NCBI GenBank assembly: GCA_020426065.1
Contig: JAGQQT010000288.1
Coordinates: 1 to 5,663 of the forward strand
DNA: 5,663 nt
From: Planctomycetaceae bacterium
GTDB lineage: Bacteria; Planctomycetota; Planctomycetia; Planctomycetales; Planctomycetaceae
Direction of reading: 5' to 3'
Shown here: positions 1 through 5,663 of the stretch, in pieces
How positions within the stretch are numbered: position 1 is the first letter of the stretch
Layout of the letters: every line of letters begins with the position of its first letter
The notes under the pieces: model-generated
What the model saw: the letters and a program-made list of their open reading frames with translations, nothing else
Database searches by the model: none
Told to the model about the DNA's origin: nothing
Translations under genes and position numbers: made by a program

Positions 1-1137
1 CGGAATGTCGAGGACATCTTTGAGTTGTGAAAGCAGGTAGTTGGCATTGAGAACCGCGTGTTCGGAAACTTCCCGCAGCCCTTTTCCGCCCAGGGTACGG
101 ATATAGAAGTAACCTCTCAGCAGAATGCCGATGTTCCCCAGGAATGATCGCAACTGTCCGACAGACCGTGGAGGCTGCTCCAGTCGATAGAAGTCATTCC
201 CGCTGGCATCCACCGTTTTGCGGATGACAGGTCCGGGGAGGAAGTCGGACAGGAAATCACGGACAGCAATAGGACCTGCTCCCGGTCCACCGGCACCGTG
301 AGGACCGGTAAAGGTTTTGTGCACGTTGTAGTGCATCATGTCACCACCGAAATCTCCGGGACGGGTTTTCCCGAGGATGGCATTCATGTTGGCACCATCG
401 ATGTAAACCAGGCCTCCGACATCATGCAGCATTTTGCTGATCTGCCCGATCTCGGATTCAAACAGCCCAATCGTATTGGGGTTGGTCACCATGAACACGG
501 CGACGCTCTCATCCAGGTGTGCCGCCAGATCTTCCAGGTTGACAAAGCCGGTCTCGGAAGGTTTCAGCTGCACACACTGAAACCCTGCCATCGAGGCGCT
601 GGCCGGATTCGTGCCGTGAGCACTGGCCGGGAAGATGATCTTGGTTCGGTTTTCTCCGCGTGATTTGAAATAGGCGTCTGCGGTCAGCAATGCCGCAAAC
701 TCACCATGAGCACCTGCAGCCGGATGCAGCGAGACGCCAGGCAGACCGGCGATTTCTCCAAGCATTTCCTGCATCTCGTACAGCACGCCCAGCAGTCCCT
801 GGATTTCTTCCGCTTCGGCATAAGGATGCACATCAATCAGACCGGAGAGCCCGGCCCAGCGTTCGTGCCGTTTGGGATTGTACTTCATGGTACAACTTCC
901 CAGCGGATAGAAATGGGTATCGACCGACATGTTGCGGCGGGACAGGCCCACAAAGTGACGAACGATATCCCCTTCGGTCAACTCAGGTAGATCCAGTGAC
1001 TTCTCCGCACGATGCTCATCGGGGATGAGTGCAGACAGGGGATCTGCCGGAAGGCGGGAGTCGACAGGAAATGTCGTGCCGCGACGCCCGGCGACCGAAA
1101 GCTCATTTAACAGCTGAATTGCAAGTTGATTTTCCAT
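1..1137 (-). CDS. gcvPB: Glycine dehydrogenase (decarboxylating) subunit 2, GcvPB; 3' end beyond window
   Basis: This is the PLP-binding subunit of the two-subunit P-protein. With GcvPA it decarboxylates glycine and loads the aminomethyl group onto lipoylated GcvH in the cytoplasm. My translation begins MENQLAIQLLNEL and stays open for 379 codons to the window edge without a stop, so about 100 C-terminal residues of a roughly 480-490 residue family member lie outside. Visible family signatures are HFYPLGSCTMKYNPK near residue 80, the stretch SAHGTNPASA near residue 175, YIDGANMNAILGK near residue 248, and VHKTFTGPHG, in which Lys274 (bases 316-318) is the expected Schiff-base lysine for PLP, followed by a glycine-rich stretch. 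It starts 31 bases after the gcvPA stop, so the two are almost certainly co-transcribed. The Shine-Dalgarno is weak (a purine-rich AGAGAAA upstream). No frameshift or internal stop was found. The identification is very secure. Confidence 0.96.
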   Translation of the reverse strand, partial: MENQLAIQLLNELSVAGRRGTTFPVDSRLPADPLSALIPDEHRAEKSLDLPELTEGDIVRHFVGLSRRNMSVDTHFYPLGSCTMKYNPKRHERWAGLSGLIDVHPYAEAEEIQGLLGVLYEMQEMLGEIAGLPGVSLHPAAGAHGEFAALLTADAYFKSRGENRTKIIFPASAHGTNPASASMAGFQCVQLKPSETGFVNLEDLAAHLDESVAVFMVTNPNTIGLFESEIGQISKMLHDVGGLVYIDGANMNAILGKTRPGDFGGDMMHYNVHKTFTGPHGAGGPGAGPIAVRDFLSDFLPGPVIRKTVDASGNDFYRLEQPPRSVGQLRSFLGNIGILLRGYFYIRTLGGKGLREVSEHAVLNANYLLSQLKDVLDIP

Positions 1138-1168
1138 GATCGTGTTTCTCTGTTGAGAGCGGGGAACA

Positions 1169-2518
1169 TCACTCCGGTTTGATGGCCGAGACCAGCTGAT
1201 CGATTTCATCCACGGACCTTTTTTCAGTCACCGCAATCAGCAGTGTCTGCTCCGGTACCGGACAGGGGAACGTAAACCGACTCAGATCCGGGCCCAGATC
1301 AAACCCGGCCTGTCGTGTGCGTTCGAGGATGACATCGAGCGGCTCATAAAATGTGAACGCAAATTCTTTGAAGATCGGATGGGGAAAGGTCAGTTGCCCC
1401 GCACCAGACTGCACCAGTTTCTGAGCCAGATAATTCGCTTTGCGACAGCAGTCGGTTCCCAGTTCCAGGAATCCAGACGGACCCAACTGAGACATGTAAA
1501 CGGCAGCCCGGAGTGCCATCAGGCCCTGATTTGTGCAGATGTTACTGGTTGCCTTGTCACGGCGAATGTGCTGCTCACGAGTCTGGAAGTTCAGCACGAA
1601 TGCCCGACGGCCTTCGCGATCGGTTGTCTGACCGATCAGGCGCCCGGGCATCTTGCGAACAAATTCTTCCCGACAGGCCAGCAGCCCCAGGTAAGGACCA
1701 CCAAACTGGAGGGGAATGCCCAGTGACTGCCCTTCTGCCACGGCAATGTCAAAGCCGTAATCTCCCGGGCGTTTCAGAACTCCCAGGCTGACCGGATCAA
1801 ACACTTCAATCGCCAGTGCACCTGCCTGATGGGCCTGGTCCACTGCAGTGCGGACATCTTCCAGGTTTCCGAAGAAGTTGGGATGCTGCACAATCACAGC
1901 CGCCGTTTTTTTATCAATCCGGTTCCCGACAGACTGCCAGTCCGTCACACCATCAACCGCATCAATCACTTCCACTTCACAGGACAGGCACTTCAGATAG
2001 GTCTGCAGTGTGGCCAGGTACTCCGGGTGAATTGTCCCCGAAACGATGACACGATCTTTGCGGCCGGTGCAACGCATGGCCATGATGGCGGCTTCCGCCA
2101 AAGCGCTGGCCCCTTCATAGAGGCTGGCATTGGCCACATCCATTCCGGTCAGTTCTGCCACCAGAGACTGAAACTCGAAGAAGGCCTGCAAGGTTCCCTG
2201 ACTGGCCTCTGCCTGGTAAGGCGTGTAAGCGGTGTAAAACTCTCCGCGACCACAGATTTCATCGATTGTGGCGGGAATGAAATGATCGTAAGCTCCGCCA
2301 CCCCGGAAACAGATCCGTCCGGAGCGGGTTACAAATTCGGAACTGAGCCGATTCAACTGCCGATCCAGCTCGATTTCACTGAGAGCGGGAGGAAGATTCA
2401 GTTCACCCTGGAGGCGGAACTCTGAGGGAATCATTTCGAACAGATCATCGAGGCAGGTCACGCCAATGGCGGACAGCATCTCCTGCTGCTCCTGCTCGGT
2501 TGCGTAAAGATAAGACAT
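1169..2518 (-). CDS. gcvPA: Glycine dehydrogenase (decarboxylating) subunit 1, GcvPA
   Basis: This is the non-PLP-lysine subunit of the split P-protein of the glycine cleavage system and pairs with GcvPB, encoded 31 bases downstream. At 449 residues it matches the usual family length of about 440-450. Recognisable segments in order are an N-terminal MSYLYATEQEQQEML region, FRGGGAYDHFIP at 71-82, YTPYQAEASQGTLQ at 98-111 (a family hallmark), SLYEGASALAEA at 132-143, QHPNFFGNLED at 211-221, GQSLGIPLQFGGPYLG at 263-278 and REQHIRRDKATSNICTNQG at 314-332. The lysine that holds PLP is expected in the partner, and the position equivalent to it here lies in the GQSLGIP/FGGPYLG region without a lysine, as is normal for this subunit. 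The ATG at 2518 has only a poor Shine-Dalgarno, but the protein begins at the position expected for the family. It is separated from gcvH by 220 bases, an unusually long gap for this operon. Confidence 0.96.
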   Translation of the reverse strand: MSYLYATEQEQQEMLSAIGVTCLDDLFEMIPSEFRLQGELNLPPALSEIELDRQLNRLSSEFVTRSGRICFRGGGAYDHFIPATIDEICGRGEFYTAYTPYQAEASQGTLQAFFEFQSLVAELTGMDVANASLYEGASALAEAAIMAMRCTGRKDRVIVSGTIHPEYLATLQTYLKCLSCEVEVIDAVDGVTDWQSVGNRIDKKTAAVIVQHPNFFGNLEDVRTAVDQAHQAGALAIEVFDPVSLGVLKRPGDYGFDIAVAEGQSLGIPLQFGGPYLGLLACREEFVRKMPGRLIGQTTDREGRRAFVLNFQTREQHIRRDKATSNICTNQGLMALRAAVYMSQLGPSGFLELGTDCCRKANYLAQKLVQSGAGQLTFPHPIFKEFAFTFYEPLDVILERTRQAGFDLGPDLSRFTFPCPVPEQTLLIAVTEKRSVDEIDQLVSAIKPE

Positions 2519-2738
2519 GCTCAGCTTTCAATTCAGTGGGCCCATCCAGGCACCACATCGGGTAGTAAAAACAACCACCATTCCCGCTCGGAGAAGATGC
2601 TGTATTCTAACCTCATCAGCACTTCAATCCGAGTGTCACCCCTCGGAAGAAAACAAATGCGGCGAAATCGCAGACAGATCAGAAACCGTTGATCCCGTGT
2701 CTGGTTTTGAAGCAGCTTCCAGAGCGCAAGTCAGAAGA

Positions 2739-3125
2739 TCAGTGCGAGTGGTCCGCACAGAATTTTTCGTAGGCTGCCCGATCCATCAGTGATTCGATTT
2801 CAGAGGGATCACTGGGAGCAATTTTGATCATCCAGCCGGCTTCGAAAGGGCTTTCCGAGAGCAGTTCCAGAGAATCCGGCAACGTTTCGTTGATTTCGAC
2901 AATCTCACCCGAGAGCGGACTGTTCAGGTCGCTGACGGCTTTCACGCTCTCAATTTCACCACAGGAAGTGCCGGCCTGGACTTGCGATCCGACTGCTGGC
3001 AGGTCGATAAAGACCAGGTCGGTCAGTTCGGAAACCGCGAAGTCGGTAATTCCTACCGTTGCCACGTCCCCATTCCAGTGGACCCACTCATGTGACTGGC
3101 TGTATCGAAGTGTCGAAAGATCCAT
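2739..3125 (-). CDS. gcvH: Glycine cleavage system H protein (lipoyl carrier)
   Basis: GcvH carries the aminomethyl intermediate on a lipoyl-lysine arm between the P-protein, the T-protein and dihydrolipoamide dehydrogenase. The 128-residue product has the single hybrid lipoyl domain of the family: YSQSHEWV near the N terminus, GITDFAVSELTDLVFIDLP at about 25-43, then ESVKAVSDLNSPLSGEI, in which Lys62 is the lipoylated residue, and GWMIKI near residue 98. The size is typical (about 125-130). I chose the ATG at 3125. An in-frame TTG at 3128 would add one residue, but the AGGGG ribosome-binding sequence lies six bases from the ATG and only three from the TTG. The gene follows rpiB after about 100 bases that contain a possible terminator, and precedes gcvPA and gcvPB on the same strand, so it probably heads the glycine-cleavage transcript. 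No gcvT lies next to it. Confidence 0.96.
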   Translation of the reverse strand: MDLSTLRYSQSHEWVHWNGDVATVGITDFAVSELTDLVFIDLPAVGSQVQAGTSCGEIESVKAVSDLNSPLSGEIVEINETLPDSLELLSESPFEAGWMIKIAPSDPSEIESLMDRAAYEKFCADHSH

Positions 3126-3131
3126 CAACTA

Positions 3132-3136
3132 CCCCT
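3132..3136 (-). promoter_or_regulatory. Ribosome-binding site of gcvH (AGGGG)
   Basis: On the minus strand AGGGG stands six bases before the ATG at 3125 and only three before the in-frame TTG at 3128. The spacing favours ATG as the true start of gcvH. This is the clearest Shine-Dalgarno sequence in the window; those of gcvPA, gcvPB and the fusion gene are weak. Confidence 0.6.
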
Positions 3137-3165
3137 GAAGTAAATCCTGCTGTTGCGTTGAATAC

Positions 3166-3214
3166 AAAAAAACACCTGGAACCGCTGCCTCTGTCGGCAG
3201 ACAGAACATGGTTC
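3166..3214 (-). terminator. Possible Rho-independent terminator after rpiB
   Basis: Reading the minus strand just after the rpiB stop, an outer stem GAACC/GGTTC (3210-3214 with 3179-3183) encloses an inner six-base-pair stem TCTGTC/GACAGA with a TGCC loop (3190-3205). Six bases after the outer stem comes a run of seven Ts (3172-3166). The stem is interrupted and the T-run is not directly attached, so this is weaker than the terminator at 5007-5032. If real, it separates rpiB from the gcv genes and implies a gcvH promoter in the short remaining leader. I did not see a convincing promoter there. Confidence 0.4.
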
Positions 3215-3225
3215 TCAAGTTGCCG

Positions 3226-3675
3226 CTATTTGGGTTGATTCTTCTCAAATGAGGAGATTTTTTCGAGACGGCGGGCATGCCGTCCCCCCTCAAATTCGGT
3301 TCCCATCCAGATTTCAATCATCCGATCGACGAGTTGTTCCCCCAGCAGTTCCGCTGACAGACACAGGACGTTGGCATCGTTATGCCGACGGGACATTTCT
3401 GCGGTCACTTCATCGTGACAGGCGGTGGCCCGAATCCCGCGAATTTTGTTGGCAGCGATACACATCCCCATACCGGTGCCACAAATGAGAACCCCTCGAT
3501 CGACTTTCTTCGAAGCGACCGCATCGGCCACCTGCACCGCAAAGTCCGGATAATCAACACTCGTGTTGGTTTCCGGCCCCAGGTCTGTGGCTTCGTGACC
3601 CAGACTATGCAGACGATCGATGATTCGAGATTTCAGGTCGAAACCCCGATGATCGCTTCCGACCGCGACTCTCAT
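3226..3675 (-). CDS. rpiB: Ribose-5-phosphate isomerase B
   Basis: This enzyme interconverts ribose 5-phosphate and ribulose 5-phosphate in the non-oxidative pentose phosphate pathway. The 149-residue length is typical of RpiB (LacAB family). Visible signatures are GSDHRGF at 6-12 (Asp8 and His9 contact substrate in the family), DYPDFA at 41-46, GVLICGTGMGM at 61-71 with Cys65, the catalytic base position of the E. coli-type enzymes (serine in the mycobacterial type), ANKIRGIRA at 75-83, HNDANVLCL at 98-106 and FEGGRHARRL at 128-137, which supplies phosphate-binding arginines. The ATG at 3675 is preceded by AAAGG and GAG purine patches. It starts 71 bases after the stop of the YrdC-like/phosphatase fusion gene, so the two may share a transcript. 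The arrangement resembles ywlE-ywlF in Bacillus, where ywlF is rpiB. An allose-6-phosphate isomerase activity is possible in this family, but nothing nearby suggests allose use. Confidence 0.95.
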   Translation of the reverse strand: MRVAVGSDHRGFDLKSRIIDRLHSLGHEATDLGPETNTSVDYPDFAVQVADAVASKKVDRGVLICGTGMGMCIAANKIRGIRATACHDEVTAEMSRRHNDANVLCLSAELLGEQLVDRMIEIWMGTEFEGGRHARRLEKISSFEKNQPK

Positions 3676-3746
3676 TTTAACTCTGCCTTTGTAGCCTCAG
3701 TGGGCATTCATGCAACTCAGTGTTTTTGCAGAAAATCGGATCGGAC

Positions 3747-4943
3747 TTACTCCGCCGATGTTCCCCCCAGACGGTCCAGAACCTCATCGACAATCGGTTT
3801 CAAACTGGCTTCAATCGCCTGCCTGCACTGGTCGTAGATCTCCCGATCTCCCCCAATGGGATCAGGAATGTCGATTCCTGACTGACTGAGCAATCTGATG
3901 GATTTTTCCAGATCAGGCCGATGGGTCAGAATGATCTGCCGATGATGTTCGGTCAGAGTATAAACAAGATCAGACCGATCCAACAGCGTCTGCGTCAGTG
4001 GTTGGCTCAGATGGCTGGAAAGATCAATCTGCTGTTCGGCCAGCAGGCTGACCGCTTCGGGGCTGGCTGGATATCCAAAATCAGCAGCGACCCCGGCGGA
4101 AGCCACTTCAACTCCATACTGGGCAATCTGTTCAGGCGAACAACCGAGTCGGTCAGCAATCATCTGACGGCAAATGGCCTCTGCCATTGGACTGCGACAC
4201 GTGTTACCGGTGCAGACGAACAGGATTCCAATCCGGCCATGGGCGAGAATGGATGTCTCTGAAAGTTCACTCGACGGGATAACTGTCACTCCTTCGGAAT
4301 GGATTTTGACCTGTGCAGGGGCTGAGCGGTTCTGCTGTCGATAGTCTTCGATCCCGTAATTCAAACAGTTCGGCAGTCGATTCGCAAGCGTATCCAGATC
4401 AGCACAATATCGCTCTTCCGAAGAAGGAGCGGAGAAGTCGTAGCCGAAGCCGATCAGCGGCCAGGGCGCAAACTGCTGCAAATCATGCCCCAGCGTGCCA
4501 GAGCCAATTGTCAGGTGTATAGGAGACAGTTGGGCTGTCTGGCTGGAAAACACCGTTTCGGCCCCCCAGTCCAGCTCATTTTCGGTTCTCGCCAGGGAAC
4601 TGAGTTTTTCATCGGACAGTGAAACGATCAGGGAACCGGCCGGAAAACGGCTCAACCAGCGCTGGACTTCGCTCCCCCCCAGCGGGAGAAAATCTGCGAC
4701 TTCATCCGCGTGACGCAGTAAAACCAGGCAACTGGAAGAGTATTTCCTGAAAAGCTCCGGATCCCGACGAAAGCGCTCCGCTCGACACACCCCAAGGTAG
4801 CCGTAGGCGGTTCCAATCCCGATGATTTCCTGATTTTCCAGACGCAACAGCGCCTCATGCACTGCGTCAACCAACTCATCCTGATCCTGGCAGCGTATCA
4901 GTTGCATGGGGGAATTGTCTTCACACAGGCGATGGCAAATCAT
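3747..4943 (-). CDS. Fusion: degenerate Sua5/YrdC-like domain + low-molecular-weight (YwlE-type) phosphatase
   Basis: This 398-residue protein has two domains. Residues about 13-225 resemble the Sua5/YrdC fold of threonylcarbamoyl-AMP synthases: IIGIGTAYGYLG (40-51) stands where PTxTVYGL is normal, FPAGSLIVSL (100-109) replaces the PGPxTLVL segment, and WPLIGFGYDFSAP (161-173) replaces the segment with the SxN motif. The KxR and SxN catalytic residues seem absent, so tRNA t6A synthesis by this domain is unlikely. Residues about 237-393 form a low-molecular-weight phosphatase: P-loop CTGNTCRS with nucleophile Cys244 and Arg250, and the general acid in DPIGG (Asp361). Thr248 sits where YwlE has the threonine that selects phosphoarginine; tyrosine phosphatases usually have isoleucine there. 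The substrate is therefore predicted to be protein phosphoarginine, not proven. rpiB follows 71 bases downstream. No signal peptide or membrane segment is seen. An alternative start is Met13 (base 4907), where homology to YrdC begins; neither start has a good Shine-Dalgarno. Confidence 0.88.
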   Translation of the reverse strand: MICHRLCEDNSPMQLIRCQDQDELVDAVHEALLRLENQEIIGIGTAYGYLGVCRAERFRRDPELFRKYSSSCLVLLRHADEVADFLPLGGSEVQRWLSRFPAGSLIVSLSDEKLSSLARTENELDWGAETVFSSQTAQLSPIHLTIGSGTLGHDLQQFAPWPLIGFGYDFSAPSSEERYCADLDTLANRLPNCLNYGIEDYRQQNRSAPAQVKIHSEGVTVIPSSELSETSILAHGRIGILFVCTGNTCRSPMAEAICRQMIADRLGCSPEQIAQYGVEVASAGVAADFGYPASPEAVSLLAEQQIDLSSHLSQPLTQTLLDRSDLVYTLTEHHRQIILTHRPDLEKSIRLLSQSGIDIPDPIGGDREIYDQCRQAIEASLKPIVDEVLDRLGGTSAE

Positions 4944-5006
4944 CCGGGAATTTCAGTGAACAGTACAGAACAGAACTGATTCTGCAAGAAAATTCTGCCC
5001 GGAGAG

Positions 5007-5032
5007 AAAAACAGACTCCTCTTAAGTCTGTT
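5007..5032 (-). terminator. Rho-independent terminator overlapping the stop codon of the IMPase-type gene
   Basis: On the minus strand AACAGACT (5032-5025) pairs perfectly with AGTCTGTT (5017-5010), giving eight base pairs around a seven-base loop TAAGAGG. The right arm runs directly into a five-T tract (5011-5007). The left arm is the last coding part of the upstream gene and its TAA stop codon forms the start of the loop. This implies that the phosphatase fusion gene at 4943 needs its own promoter in the following 60 bases or relies on read-through. Confidence 0.8.
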
Positions 5033-5663
5033 CGTATCTTACGGGACTCCAGTCCCGCGCCAAATCCACCAGTACTTTTAAATGTTCCCGATTGGTGGAA
5101 GTCGCCACAATTCCCGGCAGTCGCAGCATATCGGCCCGCTCATCCATCCACATTTCCCGGAAATTCACGGTTTTCCCATTCTGCACCCAGACCGAATCCC
5201 CTCCCAGAGCGGTGGCAATCTGCCAGGAAACGGGGTAATCGTAAACGTTGGGGGTATGGATGAGTGATCCGCTGAATTCTCCCGAAGCCATCAGCGGATA
5301 AATGCTGCCGGGCATTGCCTCCGGAGCAACTCCTTCCAGACCTGCTTCCGTCACCTGCTCGGCCCGCAGCACATCCTTTTTCTGAAAACCGATCAGATAG
5401 ATCTTGCGAGAGTCAGTCTCGATGCTCCCGCTCGACACTTTCATGGCATCCAGAACGGTTCGAGCAGGTCTGCTCAAATCATCCGGCCCGACCCGCACGC
5501 CATCCGGACCGGCTTCCATCCAACTGCCATAAGGTCCCTGAGCGGGAAGATAAACCAGCGAGTACAGCACCTCCTCTGCACTTCTAAGGTGCAGCATGAC
5601 CGCATAGCCATTTCCGGTCTGATCGCGATACTGCTTGGTTCCATCAATCGGATCCAGGGCAAT
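5022..5663 (-). CDS. Inositol monophosphatase/CysQ superfamily phosphatase, 5' end beyond window
   Basis: This is the C-terminal 213 residues of a metal-dependent sugar- or nucleotide-phosphate phosphatase; the reading frame is open to the window edge. The first visible residues are IALDPIDGTKQYRDQ, containing the metal-binding DPIDGT signature of the superfamily. Later NVYDYPVSWQIATALGG aligns with the second signature (WDxAAGxxxxxEAGG in CysQ), with the metal-binding Asp kept in YDYP. The lysine after DGT is common in the CysQ/HAL2 3'(2'),5'-bisphosphate nucleotidases, whereas classical inositol monophosphatases usually have DGTT, so a CysQ-like role in recycling 3'-phosphoadenosine 5'-phosphate is the better guess. 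Substrate cannot be fixed without the N-terminal half, which would hold the GEE-type metal ligand. No sulfate-assimilation gene is visible beside it. A terminator overlaps its stop codon, which separates it from the next gene. Confidence 0.85.
   Translation of the reverse strand: MALDPIDGTKQYRDQTGNGYAVMLHLRSAEEVLYSLVYLPAQGPYGSWMEAGPDGVRVGPDDLSRPARTVLDAMKVSSGSIETDSRKIYLIGFQKKDVLRAEQVTEAGLEGVAPEAMPGSIYPLMASGEFSGSLIHTPNVYDYPVSWQIATALGGDSVWVQNGKTVNFREMWMDERADMLRLPGIVATSTNREHLKVLVDLARDWSPVRYEQT

Noticed and set aside
298..663. A 121-codon plus-strand open frame opposite gcvPB
   Set aside because: It is antisense to the conserved GcvPB core including the PLP-lysine region, and its translation shows no family resemblance.
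1829..2425. A 198-codon plus-strand open frame opposite gcvPA
   Set aside because: It lies fully antisense to a gene with strong family motifs, its translation has no recognisable domain, and such open frames are common opposite GC-rich genes.
2604..2627. Promoter-like TTGAAG and TAGAAT on the minus strand upstream of gcvPA
   Set aside because: The two hexamers are only 12 bases apart, too short for a standard sigma-70 type promoter.
3126..3128. TTG start codon for gcvH
   Set aside because: The AGGGG ribosome-binding sequence is only three bases from it but six from the following ATG, which is the better start.
3126..3225. Glycine riboswitch upstream of gcvH
   Set aside because: The leader is under 100 bases, and I see none of the conserved glycine aptamer core sequences there or in the gcvH-gcvPA gap; a covariance-model search with the Rfam glycine riboswitch would settle it.
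3676..3746. Short direct repeats CACTGAG and TCCGA in the gap before rpiB
   Set aside because: Two copies of such short words in 71 bases can easily arise by chance, and no hairpin with a T-tract or promoter accompanies them.
3382..3837. A 151-codon plus-strand open frame across rpiB and the end of the phosphatase gene
   Set aside because: It spans two well-supported genes in antisense and has no recognisable motif; it is a by-product of their codon use.

Overview
The window looks like ordinary chromosomal DNA from a bacterium of moderate GC content. Five genes are seen, all on the minus strand, so transcription runs from high to low coordinates. The Planctomycetota are my best guess for the host. 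The reasons are the glycine decarboxylase split into two subunits, the fusion of a degenerate YrdC-like domain to a YwlE-type phosphatase, and the weak Shine-Dalgarno sequences. This assignment is inference; no rRNA or other marker gene is present.

Layout in transcription order. (1) 5663-5022: the 3' part of a gene for an inositol monophosphatase/CysQ superfamily phosphatase, ending in a strong hairpin-plus-U-tract terminator that overlaps its stop codon. (2) 4943-3747: a two-domain protein with an N-terminal Sua5/YrdC-like domain that seems to have lost its catalytic residues, and a C-terminal low-molecular-weight phosphatase whose P-loop matches the protein-arginine phosphatase YwlE. (3) 3675-3226: rpiB, ribose-5-phosphate isomerase B, followed by a possible terminator. 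(4) 3125-2739: gcvH, the lipoyl carrier protein of the glycine cleavage system. (5) 2518-1169: gcvPA, and (6) 1137-1 and beyond: gcvPB, the two subunits of the PLP-dependent glycine decarboxylase. Counting the partial IMPase-type gene there are thus six coding regions, two of them cut by the window edges.

GcvH, GcvPA and GcvPB work together: the GcvPA/GcvPB decarboxylase releases CO2 from glycine and passes the aminomethyl group to the lipoyl arm of GcvH. The next enzyme, the aminomethyltransferase GcvT, is not in the window. The pair YrdC-like/YwlE-like plus rpiB recalls the Bacillus ywlC-ywlE-ywlF (rpiB) cluster, which also lies close to a glycine/one-carbon gene (glyA).

I found no mobile element, CRISPR array, tRNA, rRNA or phage gene, and no wholly new system. 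The item most worth a second look is the fusion protein: a probable pseudo-enzyme YrdC domain attached to a predicted arginine phosphatase. No gene-free stretch exceeds 300 bases; the longest is the 220-base gap between gcvH and gcvPA.
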